Shown here piece by piece: positions 8,619-16,543 of a stretch of DNA of 64,000 bases (the stretch's first letter is position 1; each line of letters starts with the position of its first letter). Origin of the DNA: Bacteroidales bacterium UBA1374 (GTDB taxonomy: Bacteria > Bacteroidota > Bacteroidia > Bacteroidales > UBA932). Location: the NCBI GenBank assembly GCA_002305545.1, contig DBRG01000017.1, forward strand, positions 124,001 through 188,000. The letters run 5' to 3'. The position numbers and the translations under genes are program-made. Below the pieces are notes generated by a model. It was not told the origin of the DNA, searched no databases, and saw only the letters and a list, made by a program, of their open reading frames with translations.

Positions 8619-9569
8619 ATGAAGTCCGTCACGGCCACTCAGTTTCATTTTGCAAACCAGACAGGATTTTATGTGGGAAAAGTCCGCGATGTTTATACCA
8701 TCGGCGGACGTATCCTGGTAATGATCGCAACGGACAGGATTTCTGCCTTTGATGTGGTGTTTCCCAAGGGAATCACCTTTAAAGGTCAGATACTGAACAC
8801 TATAGCTTCGCGATTTCTGGACCTGACGAGCGATATAGTGCCAAATTGGAAAATTGCCTCGCCTCATCCGATGGTGACTGTTGGCTACCGGTGCGAGCCC
8901 TTTCCTGTGGAAATGATCGTAAGGGGGTATCTTACCGGAAGTTCCTGGCGTACTTACAAAAACGGCAGCCGTTCACTATGCGGGATTCAGTTGCCGGAAG
9001 GGATGAAGGAACATCAGGCTTTCCCGGAACCCATCATTACCCCCACCACCAAGGCCCAGATCGGATCGCATGACCAGGATATCTCCAGGGAGGAAATCAT
9101 CCGTCAGGGGCTTGTCAGTGAAGAAGATTACCTAAAAATGGAAGCATACTCGCTGGCCTTGTTTGCAAGGGGGCAGAAACTGGCTAAAGACAAGGGTCTG
9201 ATCCTTGTAGACACAAAATATGAATTTGGGAAACTGGGAGATCAAATTTATCTTATAGATGAGATCCATACCCCCGACTCTTCCCGGTATTTTTATGCAT
9301 CAGACTACGAACAGAATTATCCCATGGGCCTTCCTCCCAAGCAGTTATCTAAAGAATTTGTCAGGGAATGGCTTATGGAAAACGGGTTTAGCGGACAACC
9401 CGGCCAGAAGATGCCTGAACTTACTGACGCAGTGGTCCGGACCATATCAGATCGTTACATAGAACTGTTTGAACACCTCACAGGCACGCCTTTTGTACCC
9501 CTGGTGTATGAAGATACATTCTACGATAATTTGGAAGGATGTATATGCAATATGCTTGCCCGTTTATGA
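8619..9569 (+). CDS. purC: SAICAR synthase (phosphoribosylaminoimidazole-succinocarboxamide synthase)
   Basis: 316 residues, the longer form of the enzyme. Joins aspartate to CAIR in de novo purine synthesis, in the cytoplasm. Clear motifs: YVGKVRDVYTIGG near the N-terminus, ATDRISAFDVVFP, VRGYLTGSSW, and DTKYEFGKLGDQIYLIDE with the ATP/Mg-binding Asp. Its stop overlaps the start of the next gene as ATGA (9566-9569), so translation of the LysM protein is probably coupled to it. Confidence 0.96.
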   Translation: MKSVTATQFHFANQTGFYVGKVRDVYTIGGRILVMIATDRISAFDVVFPKGITFKGQILNTIASRFLDLTSDIVPNWKIASPHPMVTVGYRCEPFPVEMIVRGYLTGSSWRTYKNGSRSLCGIQLPEGMKEHQAFPEPIITPTTKAQIGSHDQDISREEIIRQGLVSEEDYLKMEAYSLALFARGQKLAKDKGLILVDTKYEFGKLGDQIYLIDEIHTPDSSRYFYASDYEQNYPMGLPPKQLSKEFVREWLMENGFSGQPGQKMPELTDAVVRTISDRYIELFEHLTGTPFVPLVYEDTFYDNLEGCICNMLARL

Positions 9570-10933
9570 AAATACGTACGATTTTTCTTGTTATCCTGCT
9601 ATTTGTTTCCATCTGCCTTGGTGCACAGGAACAACAAACCATACAGCATAAGGTCCGCTGGATGGAAACCTTGTATTCTATTGCCAGGAAATACAAGGTC
9701 GACCCCAAGGATATAGCTGTTTTGAACAACCTCAGGACAGGAGAAATCTCACGAGGGCAAATTCTGCTTATCCCCTTCCCCGATACGAAGGTTACAGAAC
9801 AGGAAGAACTTCCCTTGCAGGATACACTTCCTGTGGAGGTGGATCCTGAAATAGTCAATCTAAGGAAAAGTCCATGCCGGGACTACATCAGTTCTTCTGA
9901 ATGGGAACCTGTGGTATCGGTTATTTTACCATTTCCCGGAACAAGAATGGTTTCCGGTTTTGTTGATTTCTACCAGGGAGTCCTCCTGGCGGCAGAGAAA
10001 ATGAAAGACAAGGGCATGTCCGTTTTGTTACAGGTCTATGACTGGAACGAAAAACCCATGGACGAACTGTTGTCCGGATCATCACTTGGCCACAGCAACC
10101 TGATAATCGGACCGGTGTACTCAAACCAAATAGGCAGTGCCCTAGCGTATTTCCGGAACAGCAACACAAAAATTGTCTCGCCTCTTGATAACAACGCCGA
10201 AGTCTGGACCAGTCTGTTTCCGAATTTTTTCCAGGTACAGCCTACACTGGCTGTTCAACAGGAGTCACTGATCCGGTATCTGGATCCGCACAATGCCACA
10301 CTCTGGGTAATATCTGAAGAAGGAGAAGAAACGGTTGCCCCGGGCATAAGGGCTACGCTTGACAAGAACCTTATCGGGTACAGGAATTTTTCCTATGACG
10401 TTCTTCAGGGAAGAGAAGTCACCGAAGTTCTGAGGGACCTCCTGGGAGCAAATCCAAGAAATCAGATCATTATCGCCTCGCTGAATGAAGCATTCGTATC
10501 GGACGCCATCAGGAACCTGCACCTGCTCCTGGCCTACGACAACATTCCTGTAGAATTGTTCGGCTTATCGCGATGGCGCAGTTTTGAAACACTCGATCTG
10601 ACGGCCCTGCATCAGCTGCAGGTTGTGCTCCCCCTCTCGGCATTTGTGGATTATTCAGACGACGTTGTAAAGGAATTTGTTCATACATACCGCACCCTGT
10701 TCCATGGAGAACCTTCACAATACGCTTTCCAGGGATATGATGTGGCTTTGTATTTTTTAGATGCACTTTTCCGATATGGGCCCGATTTTGAAGATTGCAT
10801 GGAGAACGTTCGGGTCCCCTTGCTTCAGAACGAATTCAACTTTATAAAGACTATGCCAGAAGGCGGTTATTCCAACACGGGAACACGTGTGGTGCGTTAT
10901 CGTCCCGATTTCACGGTGGAATTGCTTCCTTGA
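9566..10933 (+). CDS. exported LysM protein with a periplasmic-binding-protein-like domain
   Basis: 455 residues from the ATG at 9566 (MKIRTIFLVILLF), which overlaps the purC stop; signal peptide ending LGAQ. Residues about 30-75 form one LysM repeat (VRWMETLYSIARKYKVDP then ISRGQILLIPFP), a peptidoglycan/chitin-binding fold. From about residue 115 to the end the sequence looks like a type 1 periplasmic-binding fold: VSVILPFPG, FYQGVLLAAEKMKDKG, LIIGPVYSNQIGSALAYF, and QYAFQGYDVALYFLDAL resemble LivK/LppC-type proteins. I infer a cell-wall-associated sensor or an envelope assembly factor (LpoA/LppC-like), not transport, because no permease genes are nearby. The function is unproven. Its stop abuts the nagB stop with no spacer. 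Confidence 0.75.
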   Translation: MKIRTIFLVILLFVSICLGAQEQQTIQHKVRWMETLYSIARKYKVDPKDIAVLNNLRTGEISRGQILLIPFPDTKVTEQEELPLQDTLPVEVDPEIVNLRKSPCRDYISSSEWEPVVSVILPFPGTRMVSGFVDFYQGVLLAAEKMKDKGMSVLLQVYDWNEKPMDELLSGSSLGHSNLIIGPVYSNQIGSALAYFRNSNTKIVSPLDNNAEVWTSLFPNFFQVQPTLAVQQESLIRYLDPHNATLWVISEEGEETVAPGIRATLDKNLIGYRNFSYDVLQGREVTEVLRDLLGANPRNQIIIASLNEAFVSDAIRNLHLLLAYDNIPVELFGLSRWRSFETLDLTALHQLQVVLPLSAFVDYSDDVVKEFVHTYRTLFHGEPSQYAFQGYDVALYFLDALFRYGPDFEDCMENVRVPLLQNEFNFIKTMPEGGYSNTGTRVVRYRPDFTVELLP

Positions 10934-11725
10934 TCAGAGGTTGTCTTTTTCGATATCCATAAAATACCTTACCGTCCCTGCTTTCAGTTCTGCTGTTGCA
11001 GCCTGGTCACAAACGATGATGGCCCGGGGATGCATCTGAAGGGCTGTTATGGTCCACATGTGCGACACGGAATCTTCAACGGCATGACGCAAAGCCCTGG
11101 CTTTGTTGTGCCCGTTGGCCAGAATAAGCACTTCGTGAGCATCCATAACGGTTCCTATCCCCACAGTCAGTGCTGTTTTGGGCACGCGTTCCATGTCGTT
11201 GTCAAAGAAACGGGCATTCGCCAGCCGGGTATCTGTAGTAAGTGTTTTGATCCGTGTCCTGGAAGCAAGCGATGAACCCGGCTCGTTAAAAGCAATGTGT
11301 CCGTCGGGCCCTACACCACCCAGAAAAAGACGGACACCTCCGGCACACCTGATAGCTTCTTCGTAATTCCTGCATTCTGCTTCGGGATCGGACGCATTCC
11401 CGTCAAGAATGTGGACATTGCCGGCAGGGATATCAATATGCCGGAAAAAATTCTCGTACATGTAAAAGTGGTAAGATTGCGGATGATCCTGCGGAATACC
11501 CACGTATTCATCCATATTGAAGGTTACCACATTTTTGAAAGATACTTTTCCTTCATTGTACAGGGCTATAAGTTTCCCGTAGGTACCAAGAGGGGTTGAG
11601 CCCGTAGGAAGACCCAGTACAAACGGTTTCTCTGCTGTTGGCTTAAAAGCATTGATCCTTTGAGCAATATAACTTGCTGCCCAGGCAGAAAGAAGGTCGT
11701 AATTTTCCAGTATCAGTACTCTCAT
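10934..11725 (-). CDS. nagB: glucosamine-6-phosphate deaminase
   Basis: 263 residues. Converts glucosamine-6-phosphate to fructose-6-phosphate plus ammonia, linking amino sugar catabolism to glycolysis. Motifs: GLPTGSTPLGTYGKL phosphate loop, FNMDEYVGI with the catalytic Asp, GGVGPDGHIAFNEPGSS with the active-site His, and the catalytic Glu/Asp region NARFFDND. Length matches the E. coli enzyme. It is 2 bases downstream of recN, so it reads as the last gene of the bamD-rpoZ-recN run, and it converges with the LysM gene without a gap. Confidence 0.95.
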   Translation of the reverse strand: MRVLILENYDLLSAWAASYIAQRINAFKPTAEKPFVLGLPTGSTPLGTYGKLIALYNEGKVSFKNVVTFNMDEYVGIPQDHPQSYHFYMYENFFRHIDIPAGNVHILDGNASDPEAECRNYEEAIRCAGGVRLFLGGVGPDGHIAFNEPGSSLASRTRIKTLTTDTRLANARFFDNDMERVPKTALTVGIGTVMDAHEVLILANGHNKARALRHAVEDSVSHMWTITALQMHPRAIIVCDQAATAELKAGTVRYFMDIEKDNL

Positions 11726-11727
11726 AA

Positions 11728-13389
11728 TTAATTATTTAACAAATCTTTTGCGTTTTGTATCGCGGCCGGTGTAATGCTTGAGCCGCTCAGCATCCTGGCC
11801 ACTTCCATAATCCTGTCGTTTTCGCTCAGGGGTAAAACCCTGGTCTCTGTGACACTCTCAACAACTTCCTTTCTGACCAGGTAATGGGCATTCCCTTTTG
11901 CTGCAACCTGCGGCAGGTGGGTAATGGCAAGGACCTGCATATGCCCGGATAACTGATGAATCATTGTGCCCATTCGGTCTGCAATCTTTCCGGACACACC
12001 CAGGTCCACCTCATCAAATATGATGGTGCTCAATCCAGCGTGTTGTGCTATGACCGACTTAATGCATAACATCAGGCGCGATATTTCCCCGCCGGAAGCT
12101 ATGCTTATCAATTCCCTTGGCGGAATGTCCCTGTTTGCCGAAAATTTGATTTCTATTCCCGTGTTGCCCAACAACCCGTAAGAAGTTTTCTCATGGGTCA
12201 CGAATTCTATCTGTGCATCGGGAATGCCAAGCTGGGCAAGCCGGGTGCGCAGTTGGTGGGACAAGTCTGCCAGACACTCCATTCTTCCTCTGTGCAGTTT
12301 AGCGGCCATGTCATTTCTCTGGATGGTGGCTGCTTCCAGTTCCCTCTCCAGTTTATCCAGACGCGAAGTATCATTCACTGTTTCTTCTAGTTGCCTCCCA
12401 ATGTTTTCTTCCAGCGTAAGCAATGCTTCAATCGTTCGAACGTTGTGTTTTCGCTGCAGGGAATAAATTGTATCCAGCCTTCCGGAAACTTCTTCCATCC
12501 TGGCGGGATCATCACTTACCTGTTGCAGGAATCGTCCACATTCCCCGGCAAGGTCCCTGAGTTCTATGCGGGCTTGTTCCATCCTGTCCGAGACATGGGC
12601 AAAACCTGGATGTCGTGCTGCCACCGAGGCAGAAATCCTGGCCGCTTCCTTGATACCTGTCAGTATCGGGTACTCTCCTTCCTCCAATATTGAAGAAAGC
12701 TGGAACAGGGATTGACGGATTTCTGAGGCATGTTCAAGGAGGCTCAATTCTTGCTCAAGTTCTTCCTGCTCTCCTGCAGAAAGCCTGGCCGCCTGAAGTT
12801 CCTGGTACAGGAAAGATAAGTAATCGGTGTCGTTTTTTGCCTGATCACAGGCAGTTCGTAATGCACGTACCTGGCCTGTAAGTGAAAGAACCTCTGCATG
12901 ATTTTTCTGGTACTCGTCTGCCAGTAGCGACTGCCCTGCAAAGGCATCGGCCACCCTGACCGGATAATCGGTATCGGCAAGGAGCAGGTTTTCGTGCTGT
13001 GAATGGATATCTATCAAGGCATTGCCTAACGACCTTAGAAAAGCAAGATTCACAGGCTGGTCATTTACAAAAGACCGGCTTTTCCCGTTTGGATAAATAA
13101 CGCGGCGTACAATCAGCTCATCCGAATAGTCGACCAGCTCTCCGGCAAAAAGTTGCTCTATTCCGTTTTCATTGCCCGGAATTCTGAAACAGGCCTCAAC
13201 CACAGCGTTGGCTGCAGGATCCCTGAGAACGCCGGCATCGGCCTTTTGCCCCAGGACCAGTGAAAGGGCGCCCAATATAATTGATTTACCAGCACCGGTC
13301 TCTCCGGTTATGATAGTCAGGCCCTCAGAAAACTCAATATCCAGAACATTGATGAGGGCATAATTAGATATGCTTAGCGAATGAAGCAA
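11728..13389 (-). CDS. recN: DNA repair protein RecN
   Basis: 553 residues. SMC-like ATPase that acts on double-strand breaks during recombination. N-terminal Walker A TGETGAGKSIILGAL near residue 30, central coiled-coil arms about residues 150-370, ABC signature SGGEISRLMLCIKSV, and Walker B TIIFDEVDLGVSGKIA, followed by the D-loop/His region ITHLPQVAA. 2 bases after the omega-like gene and 2 bases before nagB, so it is tightly packed in the operon. Confidence 0.96.
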   Translation of the reverse strand: MLHSLSISNYALINVLDIEFSEGLTIITGETGAGKSIILGALSLVLGQKADAGVLRDPAANAVVEACFRIPGNENGIEQLFAGELVDYSDELIVRRVIYPNGKSRSFVNDQPVNLAFLRSLGNALIDIHSQHENLLLADTDYPVRVADAFAGQSLLADEYQKNHAEVLSLTGQVRALRTACDQAKNDTDYLSFLYQELQAARLSAGEQEELEQELSLLEHASEIRQSLFQLSSILEEGEYPILTGIKEAARISASVAARHPGFAHVSDRMEQARIELRDLAGECGRFLQQVSDDPARMEEVSGRLDTIYSLQRKHNVRTIEALLTLEENIGRQLEETVNDTSRLDKLERELEAATIQRNDMAAKLHRGRMECLADLSHQLRTRLAQLGIPDAQIEFVTHEKTSYGLLGNTGIEIKFSANRDIPPRELISIASGGEISRLMLCIKSVIAQHAGLSTIIFDEVDLGVSGKIADRMGTMIHQLSGHMQVLAITHLPQVAAKGNAHYLVRKEVVESVTETRVLPLSENDRIMEVARMLSGSSITPAAIQNAKDLLNN

Positions 13390-13391
13390 AT

Positions 13392-13718
13392 TTATTCTTT
13401 AGGTTCTTCGACCACTTTATAATATGTTTCTCCTTCCTCAAATTCGTTAATGGCAATCAATGTGGGTTTGGGCTGACGTTCGTAATAACGTGAGATTTCT
13501 ATCTGCTCGCGGTTTTCAAAGGTTTCTTCCAGGGTATCTGTAAAGTTGGAAAATTCTTCCAGGCGACTGTTCAGTTCTGTCTTCACATCGGAAGCTATCT
13601 GGTTGGCCCTTTGGGCTATAATCATTACAGTCTGGTACAAATTACCCGTCTTTTCAGAAAATTTTGAAAGATCACGGGTAACTGTCGTCTCCGGAACAGG
13701 TTGTTTTTTGCTTTCCAT
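13392..13718 (-). CDS. rpoZ: RNA polymerase omega-like subunit (Bacteroidota type)
   Basis: 108 residues. A small acidic protein of the Rpb6/omega family that helps assemble RNA polymerase around beta'. The central helix segment NLYQTVMIIAQRANQIASDVKTEL carries the omega-like pattern of an aliphatic helix with the RANQI core; the C-terminal tail is rich in Glu. It sits 12 bases after bamD and 2 bases before recN. In relatives I know, coaBC often lies in this cluster between the omega gene and recN; it is absent here. The assignment rests on cluster position plus the short motif, so it is moderately strong. Confidence 0.75.
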   Translation of the reverse strand: MESKKQPVPETTVTRDLSKFSEKTGNLYQTVMIIAQRANQIASDVKTELNSRLEEFSNFTDTLEETFENREQIEISRYYERQPKPTLIAINEFEEGETYYKVVEEPKE

Positions 13719-13730
13719 ATAGTTTTAATA

Positions 13731-14528
13731 TTATTGTTTTGTTGTGAATTGCTGGGCTTTGCGGAACATGTTGTCCACTTCCCTGCGGAATTTGGAATCA
13801 GGATATTCGCTTATGAAATTGTAGTATTCATCAATTACGTTGAGGAAACGCGCCCGTTGCAATTCGGGCAGGCTGTTGTTTGCATACTGGTAATTGGCGG
13901 CTACGATATAATATAGAATTTCTTCACGGTAAAGGCTTTCCGGATTTTCCTTCAGTGTCTCCTTAAGTGCATGCGTGGCTGCCTTGTAATCTTCAATAGT
14001 GTAGTATAGTCTTGCCGATTCATATGCCTTGCGGTCCATGCGCTGGTAGAGATCTTCAAGCATTTTCCTGCAAACCTCCTGGTATTCGCTTTCGGGATAA
14101 TCATAGACAAATTCTTCTATGGCCGCTATGGCGATACGGCTTGGCTGCTGATCCAATTCATAACGGTATGTGTTTTGATACAGGCAATCCAATCTCATGA
14201 AACGGGCCGATTTGGTAAACGGACTGCGCGGAAAGATTTCCACAAACTGTTTGAAATTATCTTCGGCAACAATAAAATCATTCAAATGGTAATTGCTCAG
14301 TCCCAGGTAATATTGCAGTGTGTCATCCTGGACCGTTCCCCTGTAAACCATTTGCAACTGATCAAGGAGAGGCTGTGACCTTGAATATTTTTTTGCCTCG
14401 AAATATTCTATGGCTTTCCTGAATTTCAGATCATAATCTGTACTGCGCAGTAATATTTCATACTGGTTGACACAGGCTGGTGCAACCGCAAGCAAAAGGA
14501 GTGCAAAGGTCAAGAAATGTTTTTTCAT
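13731..14528 (-). CDS. bamD: outer-membrane assembly lipoprotein BamD
   Basis: 265 residues from the ATG at 14528 (MKKHFLTFALLLL); the ATG at 14546 lies within the -7 box at 14544-14551 and is rejected. Lipoprotein signal with Cys in APACVN. The mature part consists of TPR repeats: AIEYFEAKKYSRSQPLLDQL, YYLGLSNYHLNDFIVAEDNF, and later AIEEFVYDYPESEYQEV, typical of the BamD/YfiO scaffold that binds BamA POTRA domains. Together with the bamA-ompH operon at 2-6 kb this provides much of the barrel-assembly apparatus. Heads the rpoZ-recN-nagB run. Confidence 0.9.
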   Translation of the reverse strand: MKKHFLTFALLLLAVAPACVNQYEILLRSTDYDLKFRKAIEYFEAKKYSRSQPLLDQLQMVYRGTVQDDTLQYYLGLSNYHLNDFIVAEDNFKQFVEIFPRSPFTKSARFMRLDCLYQNTYRYELDQQPSRIAIAAIEEFVYDYPESEYQEVCRKMLEDLYQRMDRKAYESARLYYTIEDYKAATHALKETLKENPESLYREEILYYIVAANYQYANNSLPELQRARFLNVIDEYYNFISEYPDSKFRREVDNMFRKAQQFTTKQ

Positions 14529-14543
14529 CAAGATCATCGACTG

Positions 14544-14551
14544 CAAATATA
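14544..14551 (-). promoter_or_regulatory. -7 box for the bamD operon
   Basis: Minus-strand TATATTTG matches TAnnTTTG, 15 bases before the bamD ATG at 14528. No TTTG at the expected distance upstream. Confidence 0.5.
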
Positions 14552-14566
14552 CGACAGTTTAGCAAA

Positions 14567-15499
14567 TTACAGGCCACATTGCATAGACAGATAACGTTCC
14601 AGGTCCATAGCAGCCATGCAACCGCTTCCTGCTGCCGTCACTGCCTGGCGGTATTTTGGGTCCTGTACGTCTCCCGCGGCAAAAACTCCCTTGACATTGG
14701 TTTCCGTACTTTTAGCAAGGGTAATGATATATCCGTCAGGATTGACCTGCACCCAGGGCAAAAAAGGCTCTGAGTTGGGATGATGCCCTATGGCCAGGAA
14801 AAACCCCGGTACATCTATTATCTTCTCACGCCCCGATTTGTAGACAAGACGGGCCCCGGTAACACCTGTGTCATCGCCCAGTATTTCAACTGTCTGGTGC
14901 TCCCAGAGTATTTCAATATTCGGGGTGGATAAAACCCTTTTCTGCATTACCTGTGACGCCCTCAGGACGTTGCGCCGCACTATCATATAGACTTTGCGGC
15001 ACAGACCGGACAGATAGATTGCCTCTTCACAGGCAGTATCCCCCCCGCCTACCACCGCCACATCTTTCCCCCTGTAAAAGAAACCGTCACATGTTGCACA
15101 GGCCGAAACACCCATGCCTTTGAATCTCTGTTCCGATTCCAGTCCCAGATAACGTGCTGTTGCCCCTGTTGCTATGATCAGTGCCTGGGTCATGACTTCT
15201 GTCCCGTTATCCAGCATGATCCGGTATGGAGGGGCCTCCAGGTTCGTTGCCGTAATGATTCCCGTCCTGATGTCTGTCCCAAAGCGCAGGGCCTGTTTCC
15301 GCAAGTTTTCCATAAGCTGTGTGCCCTGGATTCCTTCGGGATATCCGGGAAAGTTTTCAATCTCTGTAGTTGTAGTCAGCTGACCGCCCCTTAATACCCC
15401 CTCATAAAGAACTGGTTGTAAATTGGCCCGGGCTGCATAAATTGCAGCAGTGTAGCCGGCTGGCCCGCTTCCCGCTATAAGGCATTTAAAGGTTTCCAT
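14567..15499 (-). CDS. trxB: thioredoxin-disulfide reductase
   Basis: 310 residues. Flavoenzyme that passes electrons from NADPH to thioredoxin. FAD-binding GSGPAGYTAAIYAARA at the N-terminus, redox-active CATC (Cys134, Cys137) followed by DGFF, NADPH-binding VVGGGDTACEEA, and the C-terminal GVFAAGDVQDPKYRQ with the FAD-contacting Asp. It is monocistronic, separated from bamD by a short gap and divergent from tRNA-Pro. Confidence 0.96.
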   Translation of the reverse strand: METFKCLIAGSGPAGYTAAIYAARANLQPVLYEGVLRGGQLTTTTEIENFPGYPEGIQGTQLMENLRKQALRFGTDIRTGIITATNLEAPPYRIMLDNGTEVMTQALIIATGATARYLGLESEQRFKGMGVSACATCDGFFYRGKDVAVVGGGDTACEEAIYLSGLCRKVYMIVRRNVLRASQVMQKRVLSTPNIEILWEHQTVEILGDDTGVTGARLVYKSGREKIIDVPGFFLAIGHHPNSEPFLPWVQVNPDGYIITLAKSTETNVKGVFAAGDVQDPKYRQAVTAAGSGCMAAMDLERYLSMQCGL

Positions 15500-15541
15500 A
15501 GTATAATTTTCTTATTACGTTACAAATTACAAAAAAAACAG

Positions 15542-15549
15542 TATCTTTG
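15542..15549 (+). promoter_or_regulatory. -7 box of the tRNA-Pro gene
   Basis: TATCTTTG matches TAnnTTTG, 14 bases before the mature tRNA 5' end. Confidence 0.55.
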
Positions 15550-15563
15550 TCGCTCTAAAAAAG

Positions 15564-15637
15564 CGGGGCGTGGCGCAGTTGGCTAGCGCACTTGCATGGG
15601 GTGCAAGGGGTCGAATGTTCGAGTCATTTCGCCCCGA
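15564..15637 (+). tRNA. tRNA-Pro (GGG anticodon)
   Basis: 74 bases, folding as a complete cloverleaf. Acceptor CGGGGCG pairs perfectly with CGCCCCG. D stem is GCGC/GCGC with GG in the loop. Anticodon stem CTTGC/GCAAG holds loop ATGGGGT, so the anticodon is GGG (proline, CCC/CCT codons). Variable region GGGTC; T stem GAATG/CATTT with one G-U pair and loop TTCGAGT. Discriminator A; no encoded CCA. Its 3' part, from the anticodon stem onward, is the attachment site of the element that follows, and the same 49 bases recur at 23507. Confidence 0.95.
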
Positions 15638-15641
15638 CTTT
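15593..15641. repeat. attL: 49-bp direct repeat in the tRNA-Pro gene
   Basis: Bases 15593-15641 are identical to 23507-23555, in the same orientation. This copy runs from the anticodon stem to four bases past the tRNA 3' end and keeps the tRNA intact. Tyrosine-integrase elements commonly use the 3' half of a tRNA as the attachment core. Confidence 0.93.
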
Positions 15642-15648
15642 GAGAATC

Positions 15649-15688
15649 AAGCAGTTACACTCAATTTCAGGTAGCTGCTTTTCTTTTT
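15649..15688 (+). terminator. terminator of the tRNA-Pro transcript
   Basis: AAGCAGTTAC pairs with GTAGCTGCTT (10 pairs, one G-U) around a 12-base loop and is followed by TTCTTTTT. It lies inside the element just after attL, so the element supplies a 3' end for the tRNA transcript. Confidence 0.55.
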
Positions 15689-15708
15689 GGGAAAACAAAG
15701 GGAAAACA
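15684..15708. repeat. left integrase arm-type repeat (25 bp)
   Basis: Identical to 23357-23381 in the same orientation. It contains GGGAAAACA twice, 11 bases apart. Short direct repeats placed inside each att site are what tyrosine integrases use as arm-type sites. Confidence 0.65.
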
Positions 15709-15739
15709 CAACAAATAAAGCCCCCGTTTAAGCCCCGTG

Positions 15740-15759
15740 CGGTATAGCTACCGTTTTTT
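15740..15759 (+). terminator. short hairpin with U tract
   Basis: CGGTA, loop TAGC, TACCG, then TTTTTT. A 5-bp stem is short for a terminator; it may act as a back-up to the one at 15649. Confidence 0.35.
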
Positions 15760-15863
15760 ACCTCCTTAGACACGTAATACATCAGAACTCCAAATTTCGC
15801 GCAAAGTTACACATCGGACATTAATAAGCAAACGCCTTAGATCTTTACGGGTTTTGTTGCCAT

Positions 15864-15890
15864 AACAGCGGCAGTATTGCTGCCGCTGTT
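15864..15890 (-). terminator. perfect hairpin after the small-gene block
   Basis: AACAGCGGCAG and CTGCCGCTGTT form an 11-bp perfect stem with a 5-base loop. It lies 47 bases beyond the stop of the last leftward gene (15938). There is no U tract on either side, so termination is inferred from position; a protein-binding or RNA-stability role is possible. Confidence 0.4.
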
Positions 15891-15937
15891 TGAACTGTTA
15901 GCGTTTTTCATGATATAAAATTTTTATGGATCAATCA

Positions 15938-16216
15938 TTATATCTCTGTACAGTTGAGGCTGTACATTTTTTCTTGCATAACCTGGAACATGATGGTCTG
16001 GAAACCGGATCTTGCTTCGGCCAGGTGATCAATGATTTTTTCATAGATGTGTTCATCTTCATCTCCGTCCTCAACGGATTCCCTTTGCACCTCATCCGGG
16101 CAAATCCCATTGAATTCGGTTATCAGGTCATCAATTGCTCCCATAAGGCTCAGGAAACCCCTTGTTTGTTCTGATAGGGTAGCAGCCCTCATTTGTTCTT
16201 TGTGTGTCGTTTTCAT
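15938..16216 (-). CDS. hypothetical element protein, 92 residues
   Basis: Not recognised. An acidic, soluble, probably helical protein with a central run of acidic residues (ESVEDGDEDEHIYEKIIDHL), no signal peptide and no membrane segment. It is the last gene of the leftward block, 23 bases after the preceding small gene, and is followed by the hairpin at 15864-15890. Its coding-like composition, single clean frame and operon position support expression; no function can be assigned. Confidence 0.6.
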   Translation of the reverse strand: MKTTHKEQMRAATLSEQTRGFLSLMGAIDDLITEFNGICPDEVQRESVEDGDEDEHIYEKIIDHLAEARSGFQTIMFQVMQEKMYSLNCTEI

Positions 16217-16239
16217 TGCTGTGGTTTTAATAATGTTAT

Positions 16240-16428
16240 TTACTCGGTGGCTTGCTGATCCTCCGGTTCAGAGAGCCACCTTTTTACAAGCTGAATGAGC
16301 CAAAATGCTGTTTCATTTTCCGCCGCACTCCCCCTTTCCGATTTCAAGAAACCGGCATAAATATCATCGAGTAACACCATAAGCTCTTCCAGCTCGTAGT
16401 ACTCAAGGAAGTCATTTTTAGTTTTCAT
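16240..16428 (-). CDS. hypothetical element protein, 62 residues
   Basis: Not recognised. I use the ATG at 16428 (MKTKNDFLEYYELEELM); the longer frame from 16485 adds a hydrophobic, unconvincing N-terminus. Strongly acidic at the start, with an amphipathic helix (AFWLIQLVKRWLSEPED) toward the end. No signal peptide. It lies between two other small unknown genes of the element, 23 bases before the next. Confidence 0.5.
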   Translation of the reverse strand: MKTKNDFLEYYELEELMVLLDDIYAGFLKSERGSAAENETAFWLIQLVKRWLSEPEDQQATE

Positions 16429-16543
16429 TGCTTTATTTTTTAAGGTTAATGGCACAAAGGAAAAACAAACTTTCGACACTAACAATACGATTTGCTATTG
16501 CATAATTAAATAGTTTTCACTAACTTATATGTGTGTGTAGCTG

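Larger units (their letters stand above)
15642..15937. other. non-coding left end of the element
   Basis: No convincing gene. It holds a terminator after the tRNA (15649-15688), the left integrase arm repeat (15684-15708), a second short terminator-like hairpin (15740-15759) and a perfect 11-bp hairpin (15864-15890). Confidence 0.6.
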
